A stretch of DNA of 64,000 bases, taken from Bromus sterilis. Its lineage: Eukaryota > Streptophyta > Magnoliopsida > Poales > Poaceae. The first letter of the stretch is position 1; each line of letters opens with the position of its first letter. The stretch covers positions 4,340,001 to 4,404,000 of the forward strand of contig OX465600.1 of the NCBI GenBank assembly GCA_950022295.1. The letters run 5' to 3'. Position numbers and translations under genes: made by a program. Shown here in pieces: positions 1 to 12,043 of this stretch. The notes under the pieces are model-generated. The model saw only the letters and a list, made by a program, of their open reading frames with translations. It made no database searches and was not told the DNA's origin.

Positions 1-3000
1 AGAACATGGTCATCAAATATGCTTTGCATGACATGTTTTTGAGATTTCACTAGTCTCCCAACTCCTTATCAACATCCATTTATTGATGTAATAAATACAT
101 TGTTGTCATTGTCATCATATATTGTTCATCACAATATAGTGTATCAACACTTTGATACAATTACATTTGTATGTGTTCTATATATCTAATAAAGATTTCT
201 CATATTGAGAATCTTCAAAACTATATATAGATTTCTACGGGGGTCAATCTGATGAAAGAGTAGAAGTGCCTTGTGGACATATGCACCACGAACTCTATAC
301 TAAGGGCAGTAAAAAATACATTTCCACTCTTATTTAGAGAAAAAGAGGCATTTTAACAATCGCTAGTCGCGATGATGTAATTATTGGTTCAATTTGAATC
401 ATATTACTATCCCTATGGATACTCAAGAACCATCAAGGATTTCTTTATTGATTTCAGGTTCAACTTGTATCCCACTAAACTATAGAGATATCTGTCAAAA
501 TAGTTTCTATATAGAAACTCATGATGACAACAAAGAGAAATATATTCTCTTTACCATATGCAACAGATATAAAAGCACATTCTCTGTGTATCATCAGAAT
601 TGCACTACACATACTTCAAAACCCGTAGCACATGTTGCATACAAGATAGTTTTCCAGAATGTTATTTACATGACAAACTTGGCACACTCGCCTGGTCATT
701 CTGACAATGACTTGAAATGAAAACTATCAACAATTCCATTAATCATGCCTAAAATGATGCTAAGTTCTAACAATATTTGGATTTTATGTGCACTACATGT
801 GACAAGGAAAGCTAATTTAAGGTCCAGGCACCTTAAAGTGTTTAACCACTCAGATTCCTTGAACACATCAAGTCGAGGTAAGTGGTACTTCTTAACCATT
901 GATTGGACTATTCAGGTTATCCCATGGTTCTAAAAGGCACATCTACACGATGGTCTTCTGTGTGCATCTACCGACATGAACCATTGACTCATTATCCTGA
1001 AGATCAATTTCAATGAAATTCGAATGGACAATGTTGCAAATCTCGTTGCGTGCCATAAACATGGCCATGTGATGTAAATTAAGCATTTTATCCCATATGT
1101 CCAGTTTCAAAATGGTTTGATAGCATCTTGTATCCAAATAATTAAGCTCATTGCATGATCTTTATTTCGGAATTGTAGCTTACCAACTTCACGTTGAAGT
1201 CATGCAGTTTTACACACCGCTGACTTAATTCAACTGTAACATACTACATATTGTAGTACACCCCCTGTAAAATTAGTACGTGGAAATCAAAAGTATTTCC
1301 CATCTGCGATAATTCGGTTCCATACTGAAATCACCACCATAGCATACATCAATGCCCTTCACATAAAATGTGGGATCTATGTGAGGAATAACTGTATTTC
1401 CGTCATCTATAAATAACTTAAGCCCCTGTCATGGGGAGTTATTCATGGCTCGTATGCTCAGTGAGGAACATTTCCAGGCATTAGGGGGAGATTCAAAGTA
1501 CCAAAAAGAATGCCAGGAAATCACTTGGAATGTTCAACACATTTCCACCTCAAATCCACGTACTCGAAGATCTAAACCCATTGTTTAGAAGATTTGCAAC
1601 ACATTGCAAATAACCTGCCAATCTCATTTACCGACTATAATGGTGTCACACAATCCTATAATCCTATGAAAATGCGCCCAAAAGAGTGGAGGTACCAACA
1701 AAAACCACTCAACTCCCCATTCAAAACAAGAAGGGGAGAAGTACGGCCACAATACATAAGGATTCAGCTTTCCGCAAGCAACAAAGGATATTGAGGCCTC
1801 TGACTCGGTAAATGCAAGTCAACTTCACGTTGATAGACACCTAATGGGTAGTATACACCCAATAAGAGGGAAACCTCCATAACCCAGCTCAACAGTGCAC
1901 TCAATGACTGGGACATCGGAAACCTAGACTCAACCGTATTGGGAAACACGAAGAGTCATCAAGGGTAACAAGATTTCACCAAAATTTTATACATTCTGGA
2001 GAATCATATAAATGAAAGCCTACAACTGTCGACATAAATTTCTCATGATTGCAAACAACCTTTACAATGATCCGGATCCAAAGACCATGGCCATGGCAGA
2101 GTTTAAATAATACTCGCTCGGACTGGACTCAAACAAAGGATGCAATCCAAGAAGAAATAGCCTCGCTCAACAAAAGGAAGGTATTCACAAAAGTAATACC
2201 TACACTAGTTTTCATCCTAAAGTGGAATGAGAACATACATGTGGTGAATAGCAAGGCTTGTAGCATAAGGGTTCACGCAGATACCCAAATCGATTCTCCG
2301 CACACAAGTGAAATCAATTTCCGATAATTATCTAAATGGCAGTACAAATCATCTATTTATGCAGTTGATAGATGTAGTGACTACATATATTAATGTGTCA
2401 CTTTATTCAGACATATCAGTTCCTCATGGGAATCCCAATTCTGAATCCAAAATGAAAGCGCAACATATTTTGTGTAAACTCAATAAGTCACTACATGACT
2501 TACAATAGTCGAAATAAATTTGGTACAATCGACTTAATGAGTTCCTTATGCAAAAGGATACTCCAATAGTGATGATTTATCATGCGTGTTCATCAACAAA
2601 TCCTCATTAGGATTCCACTATCAGTGCATGGTGATGATTATAACATCATTGACAACACACACGATATTGATGAAGAACGTAATCATCCATAGACGGAATT
2701 TGAGATGAAGGATGTAAGTAAAAAAAACTTTGCTTCAGCTACAATTCGAGCCCCTTCACTCATATATTATGATACACCATGTTGTCTATATCCATAATAT
2801 ATTGGACATGAACAAGTCTTATCCATCTATAACTTTCATGGTTGTTCAATCTCTAGACGTAGAGAAAGATCCATTTTAAACCATGAGAAGATGGAAATAA
2901 GATATTGGAACCCAAGGTTCCATACTCTAGTGCCACTAGATCCACCAAACACAATTGGTTTGGACTCGTGAATATCTTTGATATCTCCAAGGCACAAAAC

Positions 3001-4116
3001 ACATTGTCCTAGTTTTTCAATTAAATATGGACACCAATATCATCGGATACATCGATCAGATCCCCACTATGTCAGATCGTAGACACACATCGTGTACTCA
3101 CTTGATGTGATAACCATCCTATGGAAGTCTTTGAAATAGACATTAGTGGCTACATCAACCAATCATTATGAAATACATGACCTCATATTAATATATGTTG
3201 CTTTATAGAATGATAAACCACATACAATATTCATGTGGAATTGGTTCTATTGAATCACCAACTATTATCTACAACGATAATAATACTTGTGTTGCTTAGA
3301 TGCAAAAGGGTTATATAATAAGCAATATCACTAAGCGTATTGCCTCAAATTACATGGAACAGGGGGAGTCCCTTCCTGAAATATAACCTATCCAAACATT
3401 GTATTATACTCTTTTCCCTTTATGAGTTTACTCTTAAGGTTCTCATCAAGGTTTTTAATGAGGTAATATCAACACAAGAATATATGTCATACCTCCTATT
3501 TTTCCCCACCGGGTTTTTTAACGGATGTATACAAGGCATATTAATTGTCCTCTAAACTTACTAACTGAGTTTTGTCCTTTCAAGGTTTTCTCATATAAGT
3601 TATCAAAGAGACAATTACCATCATATGTCATATCATTTTCTCCTTATATTTTTCCCACTAGGTTTTAAAGGAGTTTTCAATGACATATCAAATCACACTC
3701 TTTTTCCTTATGAGCTTTCTCTTGAAATCTCTCATAAAAGGCTTTAATGAGGTGATATATGCAATACTTTTAACATTCCCCAAAAGGGATTTTAAATGAA
3801 AGTATACTAAGCATATATATTGTTCTCCAAACTCATCAAAGAGTTTTTCTCCTTCTTCAAAGGTTTTTCTCATATGAGTTATAAAGGAAACAATAATCAT
3901 TATATGTTGCATCATTTTCTCCTTATTTTTTTCCACTGGGCTTAAAGGAGTTTTAGCAACATATCTACACAATTCTCCTCATATTTTTCCCACAGGGTTT
4001 TTGAAGGAGTTATACAAGATCATATACGCTTGTGATCAAGATCAATATTTTCAAGATAATACAAGGAAATCAAGATTATACAAGGAATACAAGAAGAAGC
4101 ATTGTGCAAGGGGGAG
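1..4116 (+). mobile_element. Degenerate Ty1/copia retrotransposon, internal region (5' part outside window)
   Basis: This is the 3' part of a plus-strand copia element, heavily decayed by stops and frameshifts. Near 1594-1740 the translation resembles the copia linker before reverse transcriptase (IANNLPISFTDYNGVTQS). Near 2040-2210 it resembles the start of the RT domain (RSDWTQTKDAIQEEIASLNK). Around 2340-2510 there are RT pieces (MQLIDVVTTYINVSLYSDI). No open frame exceeds about 120 codons, so it cannot be autonomous. The stretch ends in a purine-rich tract (AAGGGGGAG, 4109-4116) directly before a TGTTAGG LTR start, which fixes the orientation. The 5' LTR, gag and integrase would lie left of the window. 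Family-level naming is not attempted. Confidence 0.85.
3414..4020 (+). repeat. About 300-bp diverged tandem repeats in the copia 3' untranslated region
   Basis: Two to three diverged units follow each other. Blocks around 3414-3690 and 3711-3965 share the order: CTTTTTCC..TATGAG, TTTTAATGAGGT, CCAAACT or CTAAACT, TTTTCTCATAT, CATTTTCTCCTTAT, then TTCCCAC..GGTTTTAAAGGAG; a third partial unit follows. Tandem blocks between RT/RNase H and the 3' LTR are known in several plant copia families. No coding potential is visible. Confidence 0.6.
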
Positions 4117-4335
4117 TGTTAGGATTAGATCCTAACCGCCTTAGGCGGTTGTAGTATGCCCAAAGGGTCACACAGACATGTCTGTCCGTAGGGACGCCTT
4201 CTCATTGTATAGGCGCCTGTAGTCTTCGTAGAGGCGCCTTTTCCTTGTAACCGACCTCATCAACCGGCATGTACCTTGTATAAATATCCATCTAATGATC
4301 AATGAAAGACACAAGTTTTCATCCAATTTACAACA
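4117..4335 (+). repeat. 3' LTR of the copia element (219 bp)
   Basis: The LTR begins TGTTAGGATTAGATCC right after the polypurine tract and ends ...TTTACAACA, keeping the TG...CA rule. A TATA-like motif (TGTATAAATA, about 4277-4286) sits in its 3' half, as expected of an LTR promoter. Immediately after the LTR the sequence continues as F-box-family coding sequence (ESSIGFSCLDDGR...), so the element sits inside that gene. The expected 5-bp target duplication would be GAAAG on the right; its left partner is outside the window. Confidence 0.75.
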
Positions 4336-4716
4336 GAAAGTTCTATTGGTTTCAGCTGCTTGGACGACGGGAGGATAGCTGCCAGAATCTGGGTGCTGGA
4401 TGATTACGAGAGGGGGTCGTGGTCATTCAAATACCATGTTAAATTCCCTGTGGAGAGCTTTTGTTGCTATACAGATACACGTGATTTCATCTTGTCCCAC
4501 GAGGGGTGTGTGCTGGTCTACAATACGCCTGGACATCATTACATTTTTCATTGTGATAGTACCGGCAAGTTGCTAAAGGAATTCCATTGGAAATGCGAGT
4601 CACCTGGTTTGGATGTTATAGGATATGGGTTAAAAGAAAGCCTTGTCCAGCACGAGTTCTTCACGAAGCAAGGCGCTACCTGTGATGAGCAATCAATCTT
4701 TTTCCAAAGTCTCTAA
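4336..4716 (+). pseudogene. F-box-family protein, C-terminal fragment (copy 1)
   Basis: The open reading frame gives the C-terminal third of the F-box-associated family found six more times in this window. Shared landmarks are ARIWVLDDYERGSWSFKYHV, then a DTRDFI..HEG.VLVYN block, LLKEFHWKCESPG, and the end GLKESLVQHEFFTKQGAT with stop at 4714-4716. It starts abruptly at the copia LTR, so the N-terminal F-box half is either beyond the left edge or lost. It is open from the LTR to the stop, so the break here is transposon insertion rather than frameshift. F-box proteins recruit substrates to SCF ubiquitin ligases, but this piece lacks the F-box. No expression signal is visible. Confidence 0.8.
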
Positions 4717-5402
4717 ATTAAGGTACCTCAATAGGCGTATATGTTTCCACCTTTAGTGAGTTTTTTGCTGCACTGATTAGATATAGATATTTCTCTTCTC
4801 TTAGAAAATACACATGTTCCTTACAGTCTGAAATGTGCAGGTTAAACGTTTAGGTTATTCAGAATATCTAAACTCGAGAAAATATACAAAATACCTATAC
4901 TCGAGTGCGAAATTCATCCGAGTAATCTGGGCATTTAGTTGTCCATACGTAGAATTTATAAGAATGGCGTAATATGGAAATTTACTTAGCTTGTCGGGCA
5001 ATATGATGAAGATGTCTCCAACCGATCGAGCGGTGATGCGCGATCACCCGAGTAAGACAAGTTGACGAAGGTGTGTCTGCTATTCGAGCGAAGGATCCAT
5101 CGAGTGACCCTGCAAGTTAGCAAGTACGACCACAAATCTCCCTACATTGATGCTTATCCGAGTTGGATGGATATGGAGTTGGTCGATGCAGAGAAGGGAG
5201 TCGCATAGCTAGCACACATGCGTTGAAAAGTTTTAGTCGTATTTCCTTCGTTGACCTGAATGAAAAACAAATAGAGAAAAAAAGAAGAAGAAAATATCAT
5301 AATATTCATACCCAGAAAGCTGAGTGAAAAATGCAAAACTTAAACTTTGTAGATAACATTATATTTGACTCGGTTTATTGGTTTCTTGTGTTTAGGCTCT
5401 TA
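4717..5402 (+). other. F-box copy 1 downstream flank and non-coding sequence
   Basis: 4717-4860 matches the 3' flank that follows the other F-box copies (AAGGTACCTCAATAG, then a run reading CTTCTCTTCTCTTAGA), so the duplication unit extends past the stop codon. The rest shows no coding potential that I can support. Confidence 0.5.
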
Positions 5403-5592
5403 GGGTGTGTTTGGTTGGGAGTGTTGGGCTGTGTCGGGCCGACCGAGCGAGGAAGCGATGTGTTTGGTTTAGAGCTGAAGCGAGCGAGCGAAGCCTGATT
5501 AGCGCAAATTTGCGGGCGGCGCGACGCGGCTGATTAGCCCGAGCCGCGCGGACACGAGCCGAGGGGGAGCCAACCCCCAACCAAACACACCC
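5403..5592. mobile_element. Tourist-like MITE (190 bp) with TTA target duplication
   Basis: Terminal inverted repeats are perfect over 17 bases: GGGTGTGTTTGGTTGGG at 5403-5419 and its reverse complement at 5576-5592. The element is flanked by TTA on both sides (5400-5402 and 5593-5595), the 3-bp duplication typical of PIF/Harbinger-type transposition. The interior is GC-rich and non-coding. The length and the GTTTGGTT motif in the ends fit Tourist elements of grasses. Confidence 0.85.
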
Positions 5593-5595
5593 TTA

Positions 5596-6672
5596 GTGAG
5601 TCGATAGACCATTAGCTTTTCCTCTTACCAACCGGACAATCGGGTTGCAATCGGATAGGAGATGAAGAGTGGGCGTTAAGTACCCAACATGCATAGGGGT
5701 TTCATGTAGACCAAAACAAAACCAAGTGAAGAACATGCTGACTGGATGGAGCAAAAAGGCACCCAAAAAGGTAAAGTTCATTCTGAATAAGCTGCAACTC
5801 TTGAGTGCGTTACAGCCGTCGATGGTGGACAGGGGAATACGAGGAATGTAATTTGTGTTTCATCGAGTGGGACTCGGGTAAAGGTGAGGAGTAGCTCCCT
5901 GATGATTGGGAGAGACAAACTCTCTAAAGGGTGAAGTAGGGAGTTTGGTTGTATAAGAAACTTTGTTATTTCTGCGTTCGGGATGTAGTCAGAGTTAATG
6001 AAGCCATGCACCCATGCCACGACGAAGTGGAGTCCTCGGAGGAGTCCGTTGAATGCGTTTGAAGTCGACAGAGCAATGAGGCCGTTGTTGTGGTGCGTTA
6101 GAACCGGTGTGGCGAATGAGTCCGAGCAGCGATGGTGTTGGCACATGGAGCGCCAGAGTGATCGTGTAACCCGTCTCATTTTTTGCAAGATCGAGGATAT
6201 TGCAATAGTAAACATATAGATGAATGTAATTAGCTATCTTATTTCCTGTAAGTTCGAGTCGCGGAGGAGAGCCCATGGGAGGGAGGAATCTCCTGTGCAG
6301 AGGTGCATCCACGGTGTCTAAGTCGTTGCAGGGGTGTTACCAACGCGAGAGGAAGGAGCCTCCGCCATCCGGGTCGTTGCAGGGGCGCCACCGGCGCGAT
6401 AGGGTTAGCCATCATCAGGTTATCCGAAGGGAACATCTATCCTTAGAGATGAAGACACACTCTTCGGAATGAACATCTAGCGATGCGTCCGAGAGAGGAA
6501 GACACACTCGTTGGCATGAACATCCACCGACGCGTCCGGGCACCCCTTAATGAGGCATCATCATCCTATTATTTTCGGCAAGGCAGCCAGCCATGGGCTC
6601 CAACACGCCAACCCATGTACCAACTCCTGGCCCTCCCAATGCTGGAGCTGGAAGCGAGGGTCGTCACACCTG
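5596..6672. other. No recognisable gene; low-copy or unidentified repeat sequence
   Basis: Short open frames occur on both strands (for example 145 codons on the minus strand at 5778-6215), but none has a family motif, splice support or a convincing start. 6290-6410 contains two related blocks with the words GTCGTTGCAGGGG and AGGAAGGAGCCTCC. I see no functional assignment. Confidence 0.35.
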
Positions 6673-6758
6673 GCCTTATTTGCGGAGATGGCTCAAGCAG
6701 AGGAGGATGCGGGCGAGACATTGCCGCTACAATGACTAGGGGCGGGCGACGCGGGGGA
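6673..6758 (+). repeat. 86-bp block X, copy 1
   Basis: This block (starting GCCTTATTTGCGGAGATGG, ending GGGCGACGCGGGGGA) recurs at 10369-10454 with about two differences. Here it sits directly before an F-box fragment; at the other site it follows one. Its origin is not recognised. The pair brackets the LINE-containing F-box copy, suggesting a local duplication or recombination breakpoint. Confidence 0.7.
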
Positions 6759-6772
6759 TTACGAGAGGGGGG

Positions 6773-9584
6773 CTCTTTCAAATGTTCCCCACAAAAGCGC
6801 CGGGACCTGACGGCTTCCCAGCTCACTTTTATCAAAGGCATTGGGATCTATGTGGGGAGGAAGTAACTAGTGCTGTACTAAGAATAATTAGAGGGGAAGA
6901 GAGTTCTCATAGCATAAATGACACTTTCATCGTGCTCATTCCTAAAGTTATGAACCCAACTTTGCTAGCCCAGTTCAGGCCAATCAGTTTATGTAACGTA
7001 TTGTATAAGATAGCATCCAAGGTGGTGGCTAACAGACTGAAGCTTGTCTTACCGGATATTATCTCGGGCGAGCAATCGGCTTTTGTTCCTGGACGCCTGA
7101 TAACGGATAATATCATCGCAGCATATGAGTGCCTCCACTTCATGAAGAGGTCTAGATCAAAGACCAATAGTTTTTGTGCTTTGAAGTTAGACATGATGAA
7201 AGCCTACGATAGGGTGGAATGGCCTTATCTCCGTGCCATGATGACCAGATTGGGTTTCTCGCCAGGATGGGTTGACATCGTTATGGATATGGTCCAGTTA
7301 GTCACCTTCTTAGTTTTGTTCAACGGGGAGAAGCTTGAACAGTTCCAACCAAGCAGAGGGATTCGACAGGGAGATCCGATTTCTCCTTACCTTTTCTTGA
7401 TAGCAGCGGAGGGCCTCTCGTGCCTTTTAAAATCTGAACGGTTTCCGTCCTTAAGGTGGCGCCTTCTGCTCCGGCAGTGAACCACCTTCTTTTCGCCGAC
7501 GATAGCCTGCTGCTTTTCAAGTCAAGTGTAGAGGGAGCAAATTCAGTATCAAACCTGCTGAATATTTACTGTAATGCCTCTGGACAGAGGGTGAACAACG
7601 ACAAATCCAGCATTTTCTTCAGCAAGGGGTGCCCTCAGTCCTTAAAAGATGGGGTCAAACAAGCGTTGAATGTTCACAATGAATCTCTAAGTGAGAGATA
7701 TTTGGGGATGCCAACAGATGTTGGGATGTCAAGGAATGGAACTTTCAAGTATCTACGGGATAGAATTTGGGAAAAGATAAGAGGTTGGATGGCCAAGGTC
7801 CTGTCTTCCACAGGAAAGGAAGTACTGATTAAGTCAGTAGCGCAGTCGATCCCAGTATACTCCATGTCATGTTTCAGATTGCCTAGAGGAATCTGCGAGA
7901 GCATCACATCTATGATCAGACAATTTTATTGGGGTAGCCAGCCGGGCAAGCGTAAACCTGCCTGGGTTGCATGGGACATTGTGACCAGAACGAAGGACCT
8001 AGGAGGATTGGGATTCAGGGATCTTGAAGTTTTCAATCTGGCGCTTCTCTCACGACAGGCCTGGAGGATTATTCAGTCTCCGACAACTTTGAGTGCAAGA
8101 TTGCTAAAATCTATCTACTTCCCGGAAACTTCCATTCTTGAAGCGGAGCTGGGCTCTCACCCTTCCCAAGTTTGGCGGTCTATCTTAGATGGCCGGGACA
8201 TCTTAAGTCAAGGGATTATCAGGAGGATTGGGTCGGGATCCTCAACGAACATATGGACGGATAACTGGATTCCCAGGAACAATTTCATGAGGCCAATTAC
8301 TTCGCTGATCGCAAACCCCCCTGTTTTGGTCTCGGAACTCATCAATACGGCGCAAGCTTGCTGGAGGGAGGACCGAGTCAGGGAAGTCTTCATCCCCATA
8401 GACGCGGAGGCGATCATGAAGATACCTCTATGCACTTCAGCAGTCGACGACTTCTGGGCTTGGGGAAAGGATGATAGGGGCAGATTTTCGGTGAAATCAT
8501 GTTATCATATGATAATGCACACTAAGAGGAGTAGAGAAGGGTGGCTTGAGGAGAGGCAGGGGGATCCAATGATGATCATAGCCAGTGGGCGATTCCGCGG
8601 GGTATCAAAGTTCCTGGAAAGATCAAGACCTTTGCCTGGAGATTGGCCCGGGACTCAATTCCTACTACGGGATTACTTCACAAGAGGCATATAGCACAAT
8701 CTCCAGCATGCCCTTTCTGCGCAAGGGATGATAATTGGATACATGCTCTAATTGAATGTAACATGGCAAGGTGTGTATGGGCGCTGGCTCCAGGGGAGAT
8801 ATCACATGCGATAATGGAAATTCAGGCGTCTGATGCCATGACTTTCTTGATGAAGCTTCATGCTACCTCGGCCCTTGGTGATTTCACGTATGTTTTGATC
8901 ACCCTGTGGGCTATATGGCACGCCCGGCGGAAGGCTATCCACGAGGATATTTATCAGAACCCGTTGGCCACAGATGGGTTCATTCGATCGTTCTTATCTG
9001 AGATGAACACAACTCAGGGGGGAGGCGCTACTGGAGGCGCGAGGCAGGTGGTGCAGCAAAGGAACAGATGGATTAAACCGGTGGACGATCACATCAAAGT
9101 CAATACAGACGGAGCCGTATCCTTTAGTGGCAACAGAGGGGCGGTGGGGGCCATCGCACGAAGTCAGACGGGATAATTTTTGGGGGCATCATCAATGGTT
9201 CTTTTGGGAATCACAGATCCCCCCACTCTGGAAGCAATGGCGATAAGGGAGGGAATGATGCTGGCAAGGGATCTTTATGCTTCAAAGATTCATATCACGA
9301 CGGACTGCAAGGTGGTGGTGGACGAGATAAAGGAAGGGAGCTTGGCGGGGCACGGCGCTATCATACGGGAGATACAAGCAAGAAGTTCAGATTTTGTTTC
9401 GTTTTTTGTTAATCATGAACTTAGATCTTTTAATTTCGAAGCTCATAAAGTTGCTAGGTTTTCTTTGAATTTGGAGGCTGGCCGCCATGTTTGGTTAGGT
9501 CAGCCGGGAACTCTTACTTTCGTCCCCAGGTTGTTGGGTGACGCGTTTCTTTAAGGTTTTGGTTGTGGTGTGCTCAAAAAAAAA
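6773..9584 (+). mobile_element. 5'-truncated L1-type LINE inserted in an F-box fragment
   Basis: The insertion carries the C-terminal two thirds of a plant LINE ORF2 and ends in an A-run (about 9576-9585). It is flanked by a target duplication ACGAGAGGGGGG (6761-6772 and from 9585), with the right copy extended by extra G. The target is the F-box-family sequence GATTACGAGAGG that occurs uninterrupted at 4402-4415 and 10249-10260. The left edge lacks ORF1 and the endonuclease, the usual result of incomplete target-primed reverse transcription. Confidence 0.9.
6782..9554 (+). pseudogene. LINE ORF2 remnant: reverse transcriptase and RNase H
   Basis: Frame 1 (6782-about 7450) gives RT motifs KAPGPDGFPAHFYQ, FRPISLCNVLYKIASKV, SAFVPGRLITDNI, KLDMMKAYDRVEW and GIRQGDPISPYLF. 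A frameshift near 7450 moves to 7456-8694 with the catalytic box HLLFADDSLLLF and the RT thumb and connection (SCFRLPRGIC..QFYWG). Another shift near 8640 gives the zinc-binding-type segment (SPACPFCARDDNWIHALIECN) and the RNase H start NTDGAVSFSGNRGAVGAI, which hits a stop at 9177-9179. RNase H continues at 9180-9554 (ITTDCKVVVDEIKEG). At least two frameshifts and one stop make it non-functional. Confidence 0.9.
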
Positions 9585-9901
9585 ACGAGAGGGGGGGGGG
9601 GGTCTGGTTGTTCAAGTACCATGTTAAATTCTCCGTGGACAGCCTCTGTTGCCATACATATAAACATGATTTCATTTTCTTCCACAAAGGAGATGTGCTG
9701 GTCTACAGTACGTGCGAACATTATTACATGTTTCAGTGTGGTAGCACCGGCAATTTGCTAAAGGAATTCCAAAGGGAACCCGAGTCACATGATTTGGTTG
9801 TTATAGGACATGGGTTAAAAGAAAGCCTTCTCCGACACGACTTCTTCACGAAGCGAGGCGCTACCTGCGATGAGAAATCAAGCGTTTTCCAATGTCTCTA
9901 A
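9585..9901 (+). pseudogene. F-box-family C-terminal fragment (copy 2), split by a LINE
   Basis: It continues from the GATTACGAGAGG piece at 6757-6772 across the LINE. The frame reads WLFKYHVKFSVDSLCCHTYKH, KGDVLVYS, LLKEFQREPESHD, GLKESLLRHDFFTKRGAT, with stop at 9899-9901. A G-run of about 12 at 9591-9602 lies at the junction and probably disturbs the frame. The N-terminal half is missing because block X adjoins at the left. Confidence 0.8.
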
Positions 9902-10248
9902 ACTAAGGTACCTCAACAAATTTATATGTTTCCACCTTTAGTGATTTTTTTGCTGCAGTGATTAGATAAAGCTACTTCTCTTCTCTTAGACAGTACATGC
10001 ATGTTCTCTACGTTCTGAATTTTACAGACCTTTTAACTTGATATTTTACTAATTCATGGGGAAGTATCTATTAATATATATTTTTATCTCAACTTGTGTG
10101 CTAACATGAAAACATCCCATATTTATGTTGAAGGAAACGTGGGTTCTGTATTTTATATCTTGCTAGATTATTTGTCTTTGCACTTGATGAAGTGTGAAGG
10201 TAAACTCAGCTATGTTCAACATCAAATGTGAGTTGCCACTCAACCATT
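9902..10248 (+). repeat. 3' flank of F-box copy 2, part of the duplicated unit
   Basis: This stretch aligns with the 3' flanks of copies 1, 4 and 7 (AAGGTACCTCAACA, CTTCTCTTCTCTTAGACAG, GTTCAACATCAAAT) and ends CAACCATTGATTACGAG, where a new F-box fragment begins. It is non-coding. Confidence 0.7.
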
Positions 10249-10368
10249 GATTACGAGAGGTAGGTCATTCACGTACCATGTTAAATTTCACGTGGAAAGC
10301 TTATGTTGCTATACAGATACACATGATTTCATTTTCTCGCACAAGGGAGATGTGCTGGTCTACAATAT
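10249..10368 (+). pseudogene. F-box-family C-terminal fragment (copy 3, 120 bp)
   Basis: This short piece runs from GATTACGAGAGG through a block matching FTYHVKFHVESLCCYTDTHD and HKGDVLVYN, then stops abruptly at block X (10369). It is joined to the end of copy 2's 3' flank at the shared word GATTAC. It cannot encode a functional product. Confidence 0.75.
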
Positions 10369-10454
10369 GCCTTATTTGCGGAGATGGCTCAAGAAGAGGA
10401 GGATGCGGGCGAGACATTGCTGCTACAATGACTAGGGGCGGGCGACGCGGGGGA
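10369..10454 (+). repeat. 86-bp block X, copy 2
   Basis: Near-identical to 6673-6758. It directly truncates F-box copy 3. Confidence 0.7.
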
Positions 10455-11397
10455 GCGGAGCGCCGCTAGAAGGTCCAAATCGTGGAGCACGACGCTCATC
10501 CCGTCGAGCACGTCCGAGTTGCCCCACGGAGGGACGTTTGAGTCAAGAAGGGATTTGGCCTGCTGTTCAGGGATCGGCTCGAACGCTCACGGGACGTTTG
10601 AGTCAAGCGGGCACTTGGCGTGCTATCGTGGAAGGACATGTCGTCCCGAGCCATGTACATAAGCCCTCTGAGTTGGTGCATCCCTGGCCTTCGCGTCTGC
10701 GTAGCCTCGACGTTCATGTCCGAGTCATGGAGGGAAGTGAGGCTAAGGCATGCAAGTCATCTTAGCCCCGGACCCCGGTGTCTGGGTCCAGGAAGTTCCG
10801 CTCTACCTTGATGTGCAACCATTCAACCTTAACAATCCTCTCGTCGATGAAAGTATATCATGGACCCGATAAGATTGTGACTTTAACTTCAATATTTATC
10901 CGTTTGTTGGCTTCTGATTTGCTGCTTTTCAGGAATTTATGACCTTCGCGGTCTTCTTATCCATGTCTCTCCTACCCATGGATGACTTAAGTCCAAAGCC
11001 GGGGGCCTTAATGGAGCAGAAGCCAGTGTCGGCTTCATTTCAGCGCGTTCCTATTCCTGAGAAAGAGGAGACTGAAGAGGGGGCGAGGTGAGGAGGATGG
11101 CGACGATGAAAAGAACGTCTCCTTGAATGAGGAAGACGCCCCCTCTAACGAGCTGTTGTGGAGGCCCTAGAGAGGCCGCGACGCAAAGGCTTCATCCTCC
11201 GGTACGCAGCCATATGGAGATGGTTGGCGGTTAATCTGGGCGACATGTTGAATGAGGTAGAAGAGGGAGTGGATGCGTGCAGTGATTCTCGGGTGCCAAG
11301 CAACTGCTCCTCCGGCCGCCTCGGTTTGAGGAAATCCAAGCAGTGAGAAGGAAAGATGGAAGATAAATCCTTCGTAAAACTCCTTCCAAAACTTGTA
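10455..11397. other. Unidentified repetitive sequence, no supported gene
   Basis: Within 10530-10625 the phrase GGGACGTTTGAGTCAAG occurs twice, about 60 bp apart (near 10532 and 10591). The sequence has the look of a decayed Gypsy-type internal region (for example CCCCGGTGTCTGGGTCC near 10773), but no protein motif confirms this. Short frames on both strands are not assigned. Confidence 0.3.
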
Positions 11398-11491
11398 CTC
11401 CCTCCGATCCATAATAAGGGTCGCTCATTTTGTACTAAAATAGTACAAACTTTGTACTAGAGGAGCGACACTTATTATGGATCGGAGGGAG
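11398..11491. mobile_element. Stowaway MITE (94 bp)
   Basis: Starts CTCCCTCCGATCCATAATAAG and ends with the near-perfect inverted copy CTTATTATGGATCGGAGGGAG. It is flanked by TA on both sides (11396-11397 and 11492-11493), the Tc1/mariner-type duplication. The core carries TACTAAAATAGTACAAA, itself palindromic. Confidence 0.95.
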
Positions 11492-12043
11492 TACTATTTG
11501 TTCTTTCCTCTTATCTTAGGGGATATAACACTTTTGTTCAACTAATAAGGAGTGTATGATCCAAAAAATATCAGAAATCTGTAGTAACCAAACATAACGA
11601 CCATGTACTAAAGATATTGCTTTAGCTAAATTATGATCTTCATAATTTAACTCTCTCATTTTATGCTTGATTATGATATTTCTTGATGTCTTTTTTCTTC
11701 ATCTTGATGTCTTCAGTAGTAATGCTGCTAATACCCAGGAAAGGCTTCTCAAGATGAATTAACGTTGACAAACAATCAGTACCAACGCTTGTCTCTTTTT
11801 TTTTTTAGTTTTTAGTAGGAATAGATTTTTTTTCTGAGGTTTTTTTAGGGCTTGAGGGTATATTTTTTAGTACAAGCAACGCTCGCGCTTGTCAGAACAA
11901 GAAGATTAGGTGCGGCCCAAATGCTGCTTAAGCGAGTACCACCAAGCCAAGGCGCCGGCGGAGTCTTTCACCATGAAAACCTAACGGAACCACCGATCCG
12001 GGCAGCAGCAGTCGCTTCTGCTTTGGCTAGGGCGGGCATCACC
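11492..12043. other. Upstream of F-box copy 4; no distinct gene
   Basis: AT-rich sequence precedes a GC-rich leader from about 11880. The leader is probably the old 5' region of F-box copy 4. No TATA box is convincing. Confidence 0.4.

Noticed and set aside
5392..5580. 62-codon Arg/Ala-rich frame
   Set aside because: It lies entirely inside the GC-rich Tourist MITE.
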